The notes: generated by a model not told the origin, from the sequence alone. Positions 20,239 to 32,545 are shown, counted from the first letter of the stretch. The stretch is DNA of 64,000 bases from Bedellia somnulentella (GCA_963576735.1 OY755174.1:9672001-9736000), one strand, 5' to 3'. Program-made: numbers and translations.

Positions 20239-21072
20239 ATGGCCCAATCCGAACCGAGTCAACGAACCACGCCAGAACTATCGACAGTGACTGTCTCGTC
20301 TCGTCTTCCTGAATTCTGGTGCGATCAACCGCGCTTATGGTTCGTACAAATAGAAGCAATCTTGACACCTCAAAAACTTAGTGATGAAGCGAAATTTAAT
20401 CTGGTGGTAACCAAACTCGGCAAAGATGTAATCAAGCAAGTCAGTGACATCCTGTTAACGCCACCAGCGACTAAAAAATATGAAGCCTTGAAAACAAGAC
20501 TCTTAACTGTTTACGAGGAATCGGAAAATAGACAACTGCAAAAATTATTGAGCGAAATTGAACTCGGTGATCAGAAACCGTCACATTTGCTACGCAATAT
20601 GCGCGATTTGGCCAGGAGCAAGATTCCAGATGAAACTCTGAACATAATGTGGCAAGGACACCTTCCATCATCAATTCGTGCTGTTCTCGCCGTGAGCGAG
20701 GTGAAAGATTTAGAGAACTTAGCAGCGATCGCTGATAAAATTATGGAAAATACTCGACCTCTCCATGTTACAGAAGTCTCCTCCTGCAGCAAGAATACCA
20801 GTAGATCTGATGAATTTACAGCGCTACAAGCACAAATAGCACAACTAAATCTGCAGGTCATGGAATTACAGAGATCAAGACCTAGACAAAGGAATTTTAA
20901 TGATTTTCGGCGCTACCATAGTCGATCCGTTTCGAGAGGCCGTAAGGTGAATCATGCCGTATCAAATGACACTGGCAGACTTTGTTATTATCATCGTCGA
21001 TTTCGCCATAGAGCTAATAAATGTACAGATCCGTGCTCCTGGAAGAAAATAGCAGACCATTCGGAAAACTAA
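20239..21072 (+). CDS. Gag-like protein of the CsRn1-type element, 277 aa
   Basis: This structural protein would package the element RNA. The N-terminal part has the [18 protein letters not shown] motif near residues 25-45, typical of CsRn1-clade Gag. The C-terminus is basic and carries a Cys-His-Cys-Cys knuckle ([18 protein letters not shown]) instead of the usual CCHC. A helix-rich capsid-like middle includes [11 protein letters not shown]. It overlaps pol by 52 nt in a different frame. The start is the first ATG after the primer-binding site. Confidence 0.9.
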   Translation: MAQSEPSQRTTPELSTVTVSSRLPEFWCDQPRLWFVQIEAILTPQKLSDEAKFNLVVTKLGKDVIKQVSDILLTPPATKKYEALKTRLLTVYEESENRQLQKLLSEIELGDQKPSHLLRNMRDLARSKIPDETLNIMWQGHLPSSIRAVLAVSEVKDLENLAAIADKIMENTRPLHVTEVSSCSKNTSRSDEFTALQAQIAQLNLQVMELQRSRPRQRNFNDFRRYHSRSVSRGRKVNHAVSNDTGRLCYYHRRFRHRANKCTDPCSWKKIADHSEN

Positions 21073-24000
21073 AATCGGTGCAGCCAGTGGCGGATGTCTG
21101 CACCATCTCCCCTTCTCATCGCCTCTGCGTGACCGACTCAAACAGTGGTCTACGTTTTTTGGTGGATACGGGAGCTAATGTCTCAGTACTACCGGCTACT
21201 AAGAAATCATTTAGAAACGACTCAAGTGATGGATACAAATTATACGCTGCAAACGGCACGGAAATAAGAACGTACGGAACTAAAAACCTAGTACTAAATT
21301 TAAAATTACGAAGACCGTATTTATGGACATTTATTTTGGCAGACGTAAAACAACCAATCCTGGGAGCTGATTTCCTCAGTCATCATAAACTTTTGGTAGA
21401 CATAAACGGGAGAAAGATCATCGACGCAGTGACTAATCTAAATGTTATTGGATCTATAGTCAATTACGAATACGTGAACATCAAAACAATTGACGTGACA
21501 AATTCTTACTATGATTTGTTATCAGCTTATCCCGACATTACGAAACCTGTGTGCTATAAAGACACCCCAAAACATAATGTTGTGCATCACATCGAGACTA
21601 CCGGATCACCCGTATTTGCACGTTCACGGCCGCTTCCCCCAGACAAATACGCCAAGGTAAAAAAGGAATTTGATTACATGCAGCAAATCGGTATTTGTCG
21701 ACCTTCTAAGAGTTGCTGGGCAAGCCCACTACACGTCGTGCTTAAGAAGAACGGTGAATTGCGACCCTGTGGTGATTATCGCAATTTAAACTCAATAACG
21801 AAGCCAGACAGATATCCAATTCCAAGAATCCACGATTTCCAATACCTCTTGGCAGGGAAAAAGATATTCTCACGCATAGATCTTCAGCGAGCTTACCATT
21901 TTGTGCCAGTTGCTCCGGAGGATATCGAGAAGACGGCAATCATCACGCCCTTCGGACTGTATGAATTTCCGAGAATGACATTTGGCTTACGTAATGCTAG
22001 TCAAACCTTTCAGCGTTTCATGAATAATGTCGTATACCACGGGCTGAACTTTCTAGTTAATTTTGTAGACGATACCATAATTGCTTCGGATTCAGAAGCT
22101 GAGCACCGTTTACACCTAAACATCGTTTTCGAACGCCTGAACCAGCATGGTGTGACTATAAACTTAGCGAAATGTGAATTCGGTAAGGAAGAAATTGACT
22201 TTCTGGGATATCACGTCTCAAACAAAGGAATACAACCATTGGAAGACCGCGTCAAAGCTTTAGCTGAATACCCCAAACCCGAAACAGTAGAACAGCTAAG
22301 AAGATTTTTGGGTATGATTAATTTCTACAGAAGTCATTTACCTAAAGCAGCCAAATATCAAGAACCTTTGAATTTATATTTACACAACAAAAAGCGGAAA
22401 GATAAATCGCGCATTTCGTGGACTGAAGAAGCCGAAAATGCTTTCACTCTGTGCAAGAATAGCCTCCGTGAAGCTGCGTTACTGGCTCATCCCGTAGCTG
22501 GAGCCCCTTTGGCTTTAGTGACTGATGCCTCAAACACATGTGCGGGAGCCGTACTGGAACAAAAAGTGGGCCAAAGTTGGCAGCCACTAAGTTTTTTCTC
22601 ATGTAAGTTCAGTGAAGCCCAAAAACGGTATTCTGCCTACGACAGGGAATTGCTGGCTATTTACATGGCCACCAAACATTTTCGAAACATGATAGAAGGC
22701 CAAAATGTTACCGTGTTTACTGACCACAAGCCACTGGTATACGCGCTTAACAAGAAAACAACTTCTACGGATACCCCGCGAAGGCTGAGACACCTGGATT
22801 TCATCAGCCAGTTTTGTACTTCAATTCAACACATTCAAGGCTCCGAAAATAAAGTCGCTGATGCATTGTCGCGAATTGAACAAATAGACATGCCTTCTCC
22901 TATGAATTACGAAGAATTATCCAAATTTCAAAAAGAAGATGAAGAATTAAAATTAATGCAAAAATCCAAGAATTTAAAATTCAAAACAATTACTTATCCA
23001 AACTCTAACATGCCTATTTACTGTGAGATATCAAAAGAATCGGCACGACCATATTTGCCAGAGCAGTTTCGTGTAGCAGTCTTCAAAACCATACATGGAA
23101 TTAGTCATCCGGGCACAAGAGCTACTAGGAAAATGATCGGAAATAGATATTTCTGGAAGTCAATGAACAAGGATATAAACGATTGGACACGATCATGTTT
23201 GGATTGTCAAAAATCTAAGATACAAAGACACACAATTTCACCTCTCGGTTCATTTCCAACAAGTGAACGTTTTCAACACTTGCACATTGACATTGTGGGT
23301 CCTTTATCGTACTGTCAAGGATACAAATATTTGCTCACAATGATAGATCGAGCTACAAATTGGCCTGAAGCCATACCTCTGCAAGATATCACAGCTGAGT
23401 CAGTGGCAGAGGGAGTTTACAATCAGTGGATTACGAGGTTTGGATGTCCGTTGAGAATTACCACTGATCAAGGACGTCAATTTGAGTCACATTTATTCAC
23501 CAACCTGACAAGATGCATGGGCATCAAGAAAATCCACACAACAGCATATCACCCTCAGGCAAATGGAAAAATTGAAAGATGGCACAGGACCCTAAAGGCA
23601 GCTTTAATGTCGCGTGGAAACACAGAAAACTGGGTTACCGAACTGCCCACAGTCCTCTTAGGATTAAGGGCAAGTCTCCGCGACGACACTGAAACATCAG
23701 CAGCAGAACTTGTGTACGGAACCCCCATAAAGCGTCCCGGTGATTTCTTTGAGCCGACAACGCAGAAGATCCCAGATAGCGATACATTTCTCCAGAATCT
23801 GAGGAAACGCATACGAATGTACTCAGCAGTTCCAAGAAAACCATACCATCAGAGAAACATGTTCATCCATCCTGAATTAAAAACGTGTACATACGTATTT
23901 GTACGCTGCGACCACACTACAAGACCTTTGACCCCACCCTATTCTGGACCCTACAAAGTCATAAAACGGGACGATAAAACTTTTGATATAAAGTTTTCGG

Positions 24001-24215
24001 ACAAAACCAGAACAGTATCAATTGACCGTTTGAAACCTGCATTTTTAATACACAGTGATACTGAAATTGAATCATCACAAACAAAAAAGGTAGAAATATT
24101 TAGATCAAGCAAAGATCCGAACACGGGTAACAAAGATGGTAACGAAAAACAAAACAGTCCGTTACGAACACGATCCGGACGCCTTATTAAGAGGACAGTG
24201 TGGTTCAACAATTGA
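21021..24215 (+). CDS. Pol polyprotein: protease, reverse transcriptase, RNase H, integrase, 1064 aa
   Basis: Domains run in Ty3/gypsy order. The aspartic protease has [10 protein letters not shown] near residues 49-58. The reverse transcriptase has FVDD near residue 348. RNase H starts at TDAS near 500, with [10 protein letters not shown]. The integrase has an HHCC zinc site (H near 690, CLDC near 725) and the catalytic triad D (HIDIVGP, ~755), D (TTDQG, ~815) and E (NGKIERW, ~851). The frame lies -1 to gag, and a TAA immediately precedes the ATG at 21021. Expression would therefore need a frameshift within the 52 nt overlap, or reinitiation. All catalytic residues are present. Confidence 0.93.
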   Translation: MYRSVLLEENSRPFGKLKSVQPVADVCTISPSHRLCVTDSNSGLRFLVDTGANVSVLPATKKSFRNDSSDGYKLYAANGTEIRTYGTKNLVLNLKLRRPYLWTFILADVKQPILGADFLSHHKLLVDINGRKIIDAVTNLNVIGSIVNYEYVNIKTIDVTNSYYDLLSAYPDITKPVCYKDTPKHNVVHHIETTGSPVFARSRPLPPDKYAKVKKEFDYMQQIGICRPSKSCWASPLHVVLKKNGELRPCGDYRNLNSITKPDRYPIPRIHDFQYLLAGKKIFSRIDLQRAYHFVPVAPEDIEKTAIITPFGLYEFPRMTFGLRNASQTFQRFMNNVVYHGLNFLVNFVDDTIIASDSEAEHRLHLNIVFERLNQHGVTINLAKCEFGKEEIDFLGYHVSNKGIQPLEDRVKALAEYPKPETVEQLRRFLGMINFYRSHLPKAAKYQEPLNLYLHNKKRKDKSRISWTEEAENAFTLCKNSLREAALLAHPVAGAPLALVTDASNTCAGAVLEQKVGQSWQPLSFFSCKFSEAQKRYSAYDRELLAIYMATKHFRNMIEGQNVTVFTDHKPLVYALNKKTTSTDTPRRLRHLDFISQFCTSIQHIQGSENKVADALSRIEQIDMPSPMNYEELSKFQKEDEELKLMQKSKNLKFKTITYPNSNMPIYCEISKESARPYLPEQFRVAVFKTIHGISHPGTRATRKMIGNRYFWKSMNKDINDWTRSCLDCQKSKIQRHTISPLGSFPTSERFQHLHIDIVGPLSYCQGYKYLLTMIDRATNWPEAIPLQDITAESVAEGVYNQWITRFGCPLRITTDQGRQFESHLFTNLTRCMGIKKIHTTAYHPQANGKIERWHRTLKAALMSRGNTENWVTELPTVLLGLRASLRDDTETSAAELVYGTPIKRPGDFFEPTTQKIPDSDTFLQNLRKRIRMYSAVPRKPYHQRNMFIHPELKTCTYVFVRCDHTTRPLTPPYSGPYKVIKRDDKTFDIKFSDKTRTVSIDRLKPAFLIHSDTEIESSQTKKVEIFRSSKDPNTGNKDGNEKQNSPLRTRSGRLIKRTVWFNN

Positions 24216-24278
24216 AATTTCGATTCATTACCACTTTGTCACCAGGAGAAAATACTTACTGCAATAAAAATCCTAAAG

Positions 24279-24554
24279 ATGGGAAAAACTCAGAGTCGCG
24301 AAGAAGTCATCATCGCGCAAAATGGAGCAGGAAATTCGGCTAGCTCTAACTTGCTCCATGAAATCACCCATAGCAAGCTAGACCTCATACTACTGATTAT
24401 ATTCGGAATAGCATTCATAGCAACATGCTATTTTATTGGCAAATGCTGTAAAAGGAAATACTCAGCATTTCTCCAAAGAGAACTACAAGGATCACAGGCT
24501 AGCCGCCGTCTCAATGATGGCAATCGCCCCTCACCGGTATACTCTGTTAACTAG
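24279..24554 (+). CDS. Third ORF of the LTR element: small myristoylated/membrane protein candidate, 91 aa
   Basis: Located between pol and the 3' LTR, where other LTR elements carry an envelope gene, but far too short for one. The N-terminus MGKTQSRE resembles N-myristoylated proteins such as NCS-1-type calcium sensors. A single hydrophobic segment (LILLIIFGIAFIATCYFIG, about residues 34-52) is followed by CCKRK, a palmitoylation-like and basic stop-transfer motif. No signal peptide, glycosylation-rich ectodomain or fusion motif is seen. The frame is intact in a young element, which favours function. The role is unknown. Confidence 0.6.
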   Translation: MGKTQSREEVIIAQNGAGNSASSNLLHEITHSKLDLILLIIFGIAFIATCYFIGKCCKRKYSAFLQRELQGSQASRRLNDGNRPSPVYSVN

Positions 24555-24791
24555 CCCAAGGAGTGAAGAAAAAGTTAAAATTTCAGCAAAAGTGATAGTT
24601 AATTAAAGTGCAGTGAAGTGAAGTGAATATATATTACCCATATATAATGGTAAAATAACGTAATACTAAATTAATTATTTTATTATTTACTTAATGTAAA
24701 ATGTATACTTTATTTTTATTTTTAAAGCTAAGAGTGTCTCCTTTAATTTTACTTTGTACAATTATTTTTAAATTTCTTTAAAAATTTTTTT

Positions 24792-24804
24792 GGAAGGGAA
24801 GTGG
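24792..24804 (+). other. Polypurine tract
   Basis: ggaagggaagtgg directly abuts the 3' LTR, the usual primer for plus-strand DNA synthesis. Confidence 0.75.
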
Positions 24805-25061
24805 TGTGCCTACTATGTACTCATTAGTCATTCGTCACGAAAATCTAGGACAGACTTACATCATGTTTTATGCACTCGGCACCACTCCTTATTTGTATGT
24901 GTAATTAATTTATCTTAGATACTAGATTTTAACAAACGACACTTCTGCACCAACCTTTGTAAAGTACGGTTCACCTGAGAATAAATACAGTTCCACATTT
25001 TGAGTATTTATCTTCTATCACCAAGTTAGCCACTTAGCACCTACGCATTAACATCCGCCAA
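24805..25061 (+). repeat. 3' LTR
   Basis: 257 bp, the same as the 5' LTR except one base. Followed by the ACTAA target duplication. Confidence 0.92.
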
Positions 25062-25083
25062 ACTAATATTACTCACGCATTTA

Positions 25084-25470
25084 CATACATACGCACGCAC
25101 GAACGACATGATAGTCCAGTGGGTAGAACACCCGCCCGAAAACAGAAGGGCGTGAGTTCCAATCCTGGGACGGGCCTACACCAATTTGTCTTTTCTAAAG
25201 TGATATGTGTGGTTAATTTATCATGGTTGTTAACGGTGAGGGAAAACATCGTGAGGAAACCCACATGGCTGAGTTGTACTTAGTCATGTGACAGTGTATT
25301 CGTACAAAACGGCGATAGGCCTGCCCCCTATCACGTGAGTACACTGTCTAAGCAAAACGTGGGTACCTTCTCTGGAAACTCGATGGCGCTTGCCATGTGA
25401 GTTTAGAAGTATTGGTACCTCTGCCAACCCCTTCGGGGATAAACGGCGTGAACGTTTATGTTATGTTATG
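25084..25470 (+). mobile_element. SINE-B, tRNA-derived SINE, full length with 15 bp target duplication
   Basis: 387 bp. An A-box-like TAGTCCAGTGGG lies at 25112-25123 and a B-box-like AGTTCCAATCC at 25155-25165, so the head looks like a tRNA and would be transcribed by RNA polymerase III. The body includes gtgagggaaaacatcgtgag and acggcgataggcctg; the tail is TTATG repeats. ttactcacgcattta flanks it at 25069-25083 and 25471-25485. Confidence 0.9.
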
Positions 25471-25929
25471 TTACTCACGCATTTATGCTTCTTATTATAA
25501 TGTTATTGATAAGATTCGGCCGCTGCCTGGCCAAATGAAATTTTATGACGCTGGCTGAAAGCGCCACGGTTGGTATCATCGTCATCTGTGGCAACATGCT
25601 GGGCAAGTGACCAACTCACTACATAGGGTTTCTTTTTCTTTTTTTATTATTTCTACTAATTTTTTTTGTAGTAACTGTTTCATATTATGTTTTTGTATCT
25701 TTTATTTTTGTTTGTATCCCTGTGCACTGAATATTTGTTTCCTTTTTTTTCTCATTTGACTATTTGAGGTTTAAACACACCAGTAGGCTCAGAAATAACA
25801 TTGTGAATATTTGAAATATATTTACTCGATATTTTTAATTTAATTAAATTTGACTAAACGGTTCGCATAGTCAGTTCATAAACCAAACATACAATAAGTA
25901 TTTTTTTTAAAGTAATCAAGATGTGTACA

Positions 25930-26150
25930 GTCGTCTTGGAACAGAACTAACCCATTTCTACCCATGGGTCTCGTATGAAGCGATTTAGGGTTTTGCGGCT
26001 TTTTAAGTTCTTTTAGGTTATATAGGTTGAGGCTCATCACCAACAATCCTTTATTTTGGTATCTTTTCCCTACACACCTTGCAAAACTGGCTAAGAAATG
26101 TCTGATTCTATAAGCGAATTTTTTTGGGATTTAAAGCCGCGAGTGTATTT
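25930..26150 (+). repeat. SINE-A copy (+), diverged
   Basis: cccatttctacccatgggtctcgtatgaag, ttgaggctcatcaccaacaatcc and a gggatttaaagccgcgagtg end match SINE-A in order. Confidence 0.75.
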
Positions 26151-27560
26151 GGTATATGATAAGCATCGATAAGCCATTCAAGGTAACTGGTTAATTTACT
26201 GTATTAAATCTAGAGATGATGCAGATGAGACAGCGATATCCTCGTTCAAGTATACCAATCATGTCGTTATAAAATCAAGCAAGACCAATTTAGAAATTCA
26301 TACATTACAACAAAGGTAGGACACAGATTGGCTACAGTTTTGCAACTTCAACAAATGTAAACAAGTTACTATGATTGTGCAAACGACGCCGCAGTTGGTA
26401 AGTTCGCTGGAAGTTAGGTTGACGGCTGGCCCGAGTTATTTGTAAAGAGTGGAGGCGACCGCCGGCTAAGCCAATTAGTGTCCACTTCGGCAAACAGTGG
26501 CTCGTTAGCGGACTCGTGTGTGCTGTATCAAATTCAATTTGTGCGCTTCACGACGACTTATTGATGCGACACACTTTTTCCTTCCTGACTTCTTGATTTC
26601 GGTCGCATCTGAACTGAATGACAATGTTTGCGTCCGTCGGGTCCGAGCTTGCACAATTTATAGAAATTGCTGAAGAGTGGAATGCAGCTATAGCCTCGCC
26701 AAGGGTGATATTTATGAATAGCATGGTCGAGGAAAATGATTTTAAGATATCAAACATCAGAAAACGCAGTGATTTTCTCGCTAGATAAATAATAACGGGG
26801 AGGAGTATGGCTATATGCTAAGCGGCCAAATGCCAACCTGACAGAAAATTGTAATAAATAAGGGGGATACAAAATAATTTAATCATTTGAATCATTTCGA
26901 AGACATGCAAAAGCTGTTATTTTGCTTTAATGGTCAGCGTTTTATGTGACCATAAAATCCTATCAGACATTAGATTTCGATACGTGAAATTTGAAAATTG
27001 TGGGTTCTTAGAAAAATGTTCAAGATATCGTGGACCACTTTTTTATCAAAAGCCAGTGCACCATAAATGGTTAAGCTGCGGAAAGTAGCCTATTAATTTT
27101 TCCAGATAATGTTTAAAAGAAAATACCCAGTTAAGGTTACAGGAAGACCGAGGCAAAAGTGGTTTGGTGACAGATGGACGGATTGCCTTCTGCTTCAGCT
27201 CTAAATTTCAATATGAAGATCGCTTAATGAACACCCTATGGTGATGTTGATAATGATTGATTTAAATAAAACACAGCTAAAGAGATAACTACGGCCGCTT
27301 ATTTTGGAGAATTAGACAAATTGTTTGTGAAATGATGGATATTTAATGTGATTTGTTAAAGACACCTAACCCAAGCCATCCAAAGAAATCTATTGGCATC
27401 TCGGTTTTCAAATCGGTTCAGTAGTTAGGACGCTATGGTGGAACATAATTTTATTCATACATTGACTGCCAAAATCATTAACTTTTGTTTTAGCTCTGTC
27501 GTAGTCGGATAAAAACACTATTTTACAGGTCTCGTTATGTCGTAGAGTCTCAATAGAAAA
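26150..27560 (+). other. Unassigned region
   Basis: No convincing gene. Around 27120-27190 the + strand reads a GRPRQKWFGDRW-like segment that resembles the end of a LINE ORF, so a decayed LINE fragment is likely there. Confidence 0.35.
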
Positions 27561-27564
27561 AAGA

Positions 27565-27805
27565 ACTTCCATCCGTCATGCAGACAAGCATAGGTTCAAA
27601 TTCTGGTTCGGGCTACACCAATTTGTTTTTTCTAAAGACATATATGTGGTCAATTTAGTGGTAGTTAACTGTGAGGGAAAACATCACGAGGAAACCCATA
27701 TGACTATGTTGTGCTTATTTATGTGACAGTGTAACAAAACGGTGATAGGCCTGCTCGCTTTCACGTGAGTACACTATCCAAGCAAAATGTGGGTACTCTG
27801 AATAC
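27565..27805 (+). repeat. SINE-B copy (+), partial
   Basis: It shows aggttcaaattctgg (B box), ggctacaccaatttgt, gtgagggaaaacatcacgag and acgtgagtacact. The A-box head and the 3' end are lost. Confidence 0.85.
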
Positions 27806-27809
27806 CAGG

Positions 27810-28555
27810 TGAAAATATCTCGTGAAAAATGTTATTAATTAAATGATTAGATAGTCAAACGAAGAGCCAAATTTTCAAACCGACGACGACGCAAAGTAGA
27901 AGCATAGATGATAAAATAATTTATTGACATGGTATCTTGTTCCTAATCGTAGTTACTTTATTTCTTATTAAAACTCGATTTTCTCATTCGTGTTTATCTA
28001 TTCAAATACGTAGCAAAGACCAATAAACGTTTGAACCGTAATAAACTGCACTGAACCTCGATAAAAAACAAGAAGCTCAAATCCAATCACGCTAACAATA
28101 ATCACCTCAGACCTGTTGACACAAATAAAGGTAAATCAAGTTAACGTGGCTTCATCAAACTTGTTAATAGGTAACCGCCAAAGGCAATACGGCATTGTTT
28201 GTTGTAATTCTGGAGCGTGGAGCGTATCGAAGGGTTGTCGCAGCCCTGCCGGTAATCTAGTCCGTGACTTGCAAGTCCAATGCTTCGTTTTATTACCGCT
28301 CGCTCGGCACGGCAGCTTCCCAGTCGTTAGTGTAACGTACATTGTTCGGCTTATTGCTACCACCGCACAAGGGCGACGTCACTCGCATTCAGCGCTACGC
28401 ATTGTTCACGATACGTTCAATAAAAATGTTGCAAGTTGTTCGCAAGTTATCCTGCTGAAGCTTTGTGAAATTGTATAGAATGAAATTATCAAAGCATGAT
28501 TTTACTGTTTTTTTTTCCAATAAATTTTAAACATACATGTACTCTATTTGTTTCT
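27810..28555 (+). other. Unassigned region
   Basis: A higher-GC stretch at about 28180-28470 contains open frames on both strands, but none shows a domain, codon pattern or splice sites I trust. Confidence 0.3.
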
Positions 28556-28557
28556 TT

Positions 28558-28690
28558 TGGGTAAGACACAGACTGTCGATCGCCATTTTGCATGATCCCG
28601 GCAAACTTCTCAAATTTATTTAACCTACTTTAAAAATCTGAATCAATCATCCTCATTCTAAAAAATCTATTTTTGTTTTAGGCCTGAATG
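28558..28690 (-). repeat. RTE-like LINE 3' UTR fragment (-), diverged
   Basis: ggtaagacacagactgtcgatcgccat then gcaaacttctc-aaattt matches the LINE 3' region at 35.18-35.25 kb (agactatcgatcgccact, acaaacctcttt). Confidence 0.5.
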
Positions 28691-28699
28691 TTAGACTTT

Positions 28700-30050
28700 A
28701 CAACTCAATCTCCTTTCCTGATCAGTTTATCAAAAGAAACTTTACTAGTTTTACTATTGCATTTATATGAAAACACGCTTACCAAATGAATATTGGCATT
28801 CTATAAAAAATCACCCCGCGATTCTTTCCTCTTCAATATATTTCAAAATATTTGGTTACTCTTTAAGCATGATAACCCTTTTCATTCTATGTAAACAAAT
28901 GCGTTAATGAACGCTTTGAATATCTAAAGAGTTCTGAATGCACACTGTCCTTTTTAAACGGAAAACATAGTTGTGTATTCGATATTGGAAAATTTAATGT
29001 TGCTTGTAAACGTTATATTTTTTCGGACAGACATTATGGGGCATCCGAAGCCGTTTTAAAAATATGGCGCGGTGTAATGACGGCTTGATGAGATTCCGCC
29101 TGTTAGCTTACTCGTCTCGATATTATTATGAAACGGACGTGCTATTGTTGCTCCTGTTATATCATTATTTTATAACGTTATTGCTTCCCTGTTTATTTAT
29201 TCAATATCATTATGATATTTTTAAAACATTTGTTAAAGACCAACTCAAGTTGCTTAGGAAACTAGTATAAAATTATGGTCATAAGCATAAGCCATTAATA
29301 AATAAAAAAAAATACTAAGCTTGGCAAGGGTAATAAGAGTTTATAAACATTTAAGTTACTTCCTACATTAGCTTTTTAGCCAGTGATAGTCCAGAGAATA
29401 GCTAGAACAAACAGCAAAACATTAAAAAAACTGTTTTTATATATGTACCCTGTAATCATTCATGCATTTTGTTAGAAGCGGTTGTAACCATGTTATTTCT
29501 GTTTATTTATTGTGGCTCTCAAGCATAAATATCAACATAAGGCTAATAGTGTCAATCTGAAATCTTTTACCGTAATACTTTTATTTATTTACTGTCATAA
29601 CATTTCTGTATGTTTAGAGTGACGAGGATAAATATAAAACTTGGTGTTCCAGTTGAATTTTTAAGCCACATCTTCATCAGTTAATTAAAAACTTCTCTTC
29701 TTTCTTTTAAACTACATACGTATATTATTTTATGCCTAGCGTTCCGATACTAAACATATTAGTCCCGATCTTAATGGAATTCCAAAGTGGTAATCAAAAC
29801 AAGTACGTGAGAGGAAAGTGAAGCCACATTTGCATACGTGATATAGTATATTTTATTGACTGTTAAAAAGCTAACAAGCTTATGACGAATTGAGTAAGTT
29901 TTAAGATTGAACGATGAAAATGTTTCAAAGTGTTGTATTTTAGAGAGCCTCATGTTTTTATACCAAATGTAAAGGACAAGTTAAGGCGGGTTTTTTGAAA
30001 GTTTCCTACTTATTTGAAGACGGTTCCGAAGGGAAGAACGTCGAACTCTC
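28700..30050 (+). other. Unassigned AT-rich region
   Basis: No gene or repeat recognised. Confidence 0.35.
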
Positions 30051-30072
30051 TAACTCACGTTATTGAATTTAA

Positions 30073-30190
30073 TGTACTCCATGCCGCCGCCGCCGCCTGT
30101 CGCCGCCGCCGCACTGCCTCCTAGACCCACTTACGCGCGACCATCGTTCGCTCAACCAGCATTTTGTCATAGTTATCAGATACTTGGTAA
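30073..30190 (+). CDS. Possible proline/alanine-rich exon (uncertain)
   Basis: From the ATG at 30073 the frame reads MYSMPPPPPV, a short alanine run, then PRPTYARPSFAQPAF. The stretch is GC-rich in AT-rich surroundings. A weak donor (TTG|GTAATT) follows at about 30187. It could be a low-complexity exon of an unknown gene or merely a CCG-repeat accident. No domain is visible. Confidence 0.2.
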
Positions 30191-30424
30191 TTTTTTTTTA
30201 ACTTCTGCTCCTTACATCAAAGAGTTCTCTACAAAAAAAAAATTCTTCAAGAAAAAGTCAATTTTAAAATAGCAAAGCAAAGAAATCGCCGTTTGTTTCT
30301 TTCCGAGAAAGGTAATCGTGCAATTTTGAAGAAACCTCTTCAGTAGAGGCAACAAATAAACACAAACGAAAGAAGTTGAAGAAAAAATGTGTAAATTCTT
30401 TAGAGTCACCGCAAAGGATCCCGC

Positions 30425-30545
30425 GGGCTAACATTTACATTGGGGCGGGCGGCCGCTCGCGCCCCCGCTCGGCGCCCCCGTGTCTTCGCCAGCCTCGCGA
30501 GCTCCGCTAAACCGCTTTAATCATCGAGAACAGGTGGTGCGCGGA
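30425..30545. other. GC-rich patch of unknown role
   Basis: About 120 bp rich in GGCGGGCGGCC-type sequence inside AT-rich DNA. No frame with convincing coding character. Promoter-like or repeat origin are both possible. Confidence 0.3.
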
Positions 30546-30549
30546 CTAC

Positions 30550-32005
30550 CACCTATTTTCATATTGGAATTTCTTTATGCTACTTGTACCGCAAACCAAA
30601 CAAATCATGTAAAAACATCTCTTATTTAATCTTAGTACTTTGAGGGTGCAAATGACTGTACATGTTTTTTCTGTCGTTCATTTACAATCTACACAAGCGT
30701 AAAAGAGGTTCGCGACAACATACCTTCACGTTTTCCATTTCCTGGTAATACTTTACTTTACTAGGTGGTCGTATTTTGTTTGACAGAATAGAGAGTTCGT
30801 GAGGTGCCTTTAAAAAGAAAACTTTTATATCTGTGTTGGTATAAAAACGATAGTGGCTTTTGTTATTACATCGTATCGCTATCCGGATTAGTTGAAATCA
30901 AATTTTCGGGCCAAGAGGATTTATGCGGCGTTCTCAATTTCCTGACGACTTCGGGACTTCCGGCTGATCGTGTTCCTCCCTCACGATTACTGCTGCCTCC
31001 CACTGTTTTCATCATGGAACATCACAATATCAACTAGGAAGATTATAACTTATTGCGTGTTGTTAGTTTATGAAAATACTGTACCAAATTACTTTAATAG
31101 ATATACTTCACCAGTAGTAACATTATATTTTAGTTTTCCAAACGAAGACTGAATAAGTTATATGATAATAAATGAGATTGTTATTAGATTTTTAAACGTA
31201 TCATGGAAATAATCAATTGTAATTTTTATTTACTGCCATTTTTACAAATAGCATATGACCACATATTCAATGACATATGTTGGTTCATATATAGAACCAT
31301 ACGCCTATTTTATTAAAGTGACCAGTTATGTTTTTATTAAGTTTTAAATACTCACTGCTTTTCACACTTTCAGTCACCTTAATTAGCCTGTTTACCAATT
31401 TCGCAATGCCAACCATATTACAAATATATTTTTTTAGTTTGGAATGTGGAATGTGAAGTTATTTTTTTTTACATGTTCTAACTCTTAAGAACGATATACG
31501 AGATTCTGTAGAAAAACAATTGACACGAGTGCCATTGAGTAAACAAATAAACGCCATAATCCAAACTCACTACATTAACGTTAAAATCACTGGCCTTATA
31601 GAATTGCGCCTCTTTAAGTACACCAGTAAAAAGCCGAGCACAGTATAGTATTTTAGTATTAATTCAAAATATCGACGCTGCATGAGTGCTCTAACTGAAA
31701 TATTCGGACGATGGATTTCAGATTGCATTAATTAGACGTTGATAGTTTAAATATTAGTCGCTGGAATGATCTGAGGGAAGGGGTTCGAGGCACGGCGGGT
31801 GATTTACATAGTGGCGCTGAAGCCGAGCGAACCGGCAAATAGTCGGCGGACTGATGACACGATCAATATCCGATAACACAGCCACTCTCCCTGAGCTACC
31901 AATTGCAATTGTAAAATTACCTTAAAATATAAACATGGACATAAAGGAAGTAACAAACTAAAATCTTTTAAAAGCAGCTCTACACTGGTAGTGCTCTATA
32001 CCAGT
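30550..32005 (+). other. Unassigned region
   Basis: AT-rich with no recognised gene. The short frame at 30804-31037 lacks any motif. Confidence 0.35.
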
Positions 32006-32009
32006 TTAA

Positions 32010-32050
32010 GGGGTGTTCTACCCACTGAGCTATCACGGTTGCCGCAGACT
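32010..32050 (-). repeat. SINE-B head fragment (-)
   Basis: gttctacccactgagctatcac is the reversed tRNA-like head of SINE-B. Only ~40 bp remain. Confidence 0.55.
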
Positions 32051-32069
32051 GGTAGACTAGTACTAATTT

Positions 32070-32260
32070 CTTCTCTTTGGTGTTGTAAGAGGCAACTAAG
32101 GGTATTATTTAAGTGATCAAGAGGCAACTATTGGGTATTATTTAAATGATCAACAATCCTTTATATTATTCTTTTCCTTTTAACTTCCGACAGTGGCTGA
32201 TGAATTCTCAAGCTCTGGTTAACCCGTCGTGTAATTTATGGATGTGAGTTTTTGTATGTT
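32070..32260 (+). repeat. SINE-A copy (+) with internal 34 bp duplication
   Basis: The stretch aagaggcaacta...gggtattattta...gatca occurs twice in a row at about 32088-32150. The rest (aacttccgacagtggctg, agctctggtt) is ordinary diverged SINE-A. Confidence 0.7.
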
Positions 32261-32324
32261 TTATCATTTTTTAACCTTCTAAACGATTAATACTTTTATA
32301 CTTCCTTGTAGTCTTTTCAACAAT

Positions 32325-32545
32325 AATCCCCATGGGGATTCTTCAGCTATAACTCCCAAATAGGTGTAGCCAGAGGTTGAGAATAAAACATTCCTCACTT
32401 ACGTTGACCGCTTAGTGGCCAAATGATTGTAAAATGGAAGATAGTGGAGTGAAGTTAAGAATCTCTAGACACATCGTTGCACAACCATTTAAAAGCCGTA
32501 TTTTGCCCGTTAAGACACCCAGAGTAAAATTGGTTTGTACTAATC
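32325..32545 (-). repeat. SINE-A copy (-), degraded
   Basis: ataactcccaaataggtgtagccagag, then gttgcacaaccatttaaaagcc and gttaagacaccc. Recognisable by order only. Confidence 0.55.

Larger units (their letters stand above)
19888..25061 (+). mobile_element. Complete Ty3/gypsy LTR retrotransposon, CsRn1-type
   Basis: 5.17 kb element with identical-length LTRs (19888-20144 and 24805-25061) that differ at one position by eye (gagtgttt/gagtattt). Flanking ACTAA occurs at 19883-19887 and 25062-25066, a 5 bp target duplication. A primer-binding site follows the 5' LTR, gag and pol overlap, a small third ORF lies after pol, and a purine tract precedes the 3' LTR. The CHCC-type gag knuckle and the primer site fit the CsRn1 clade (Bombyx Kabuki belongs there). 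All frames are open, so it is a recent insertion. Confidence 0.92.

Noticed and set aside
20571..20861. Antisense open frames within the LTR retrotransposon
   Set aside because: They are shadows of gag and pol, which have full motif support on the + strand; the antisense translations show no domain.
28116..28478. 120-codon frame in a GC-richer patch
   Set aside because: No recognisable domain, an overlapping open frame on the other strand, and no splice support.
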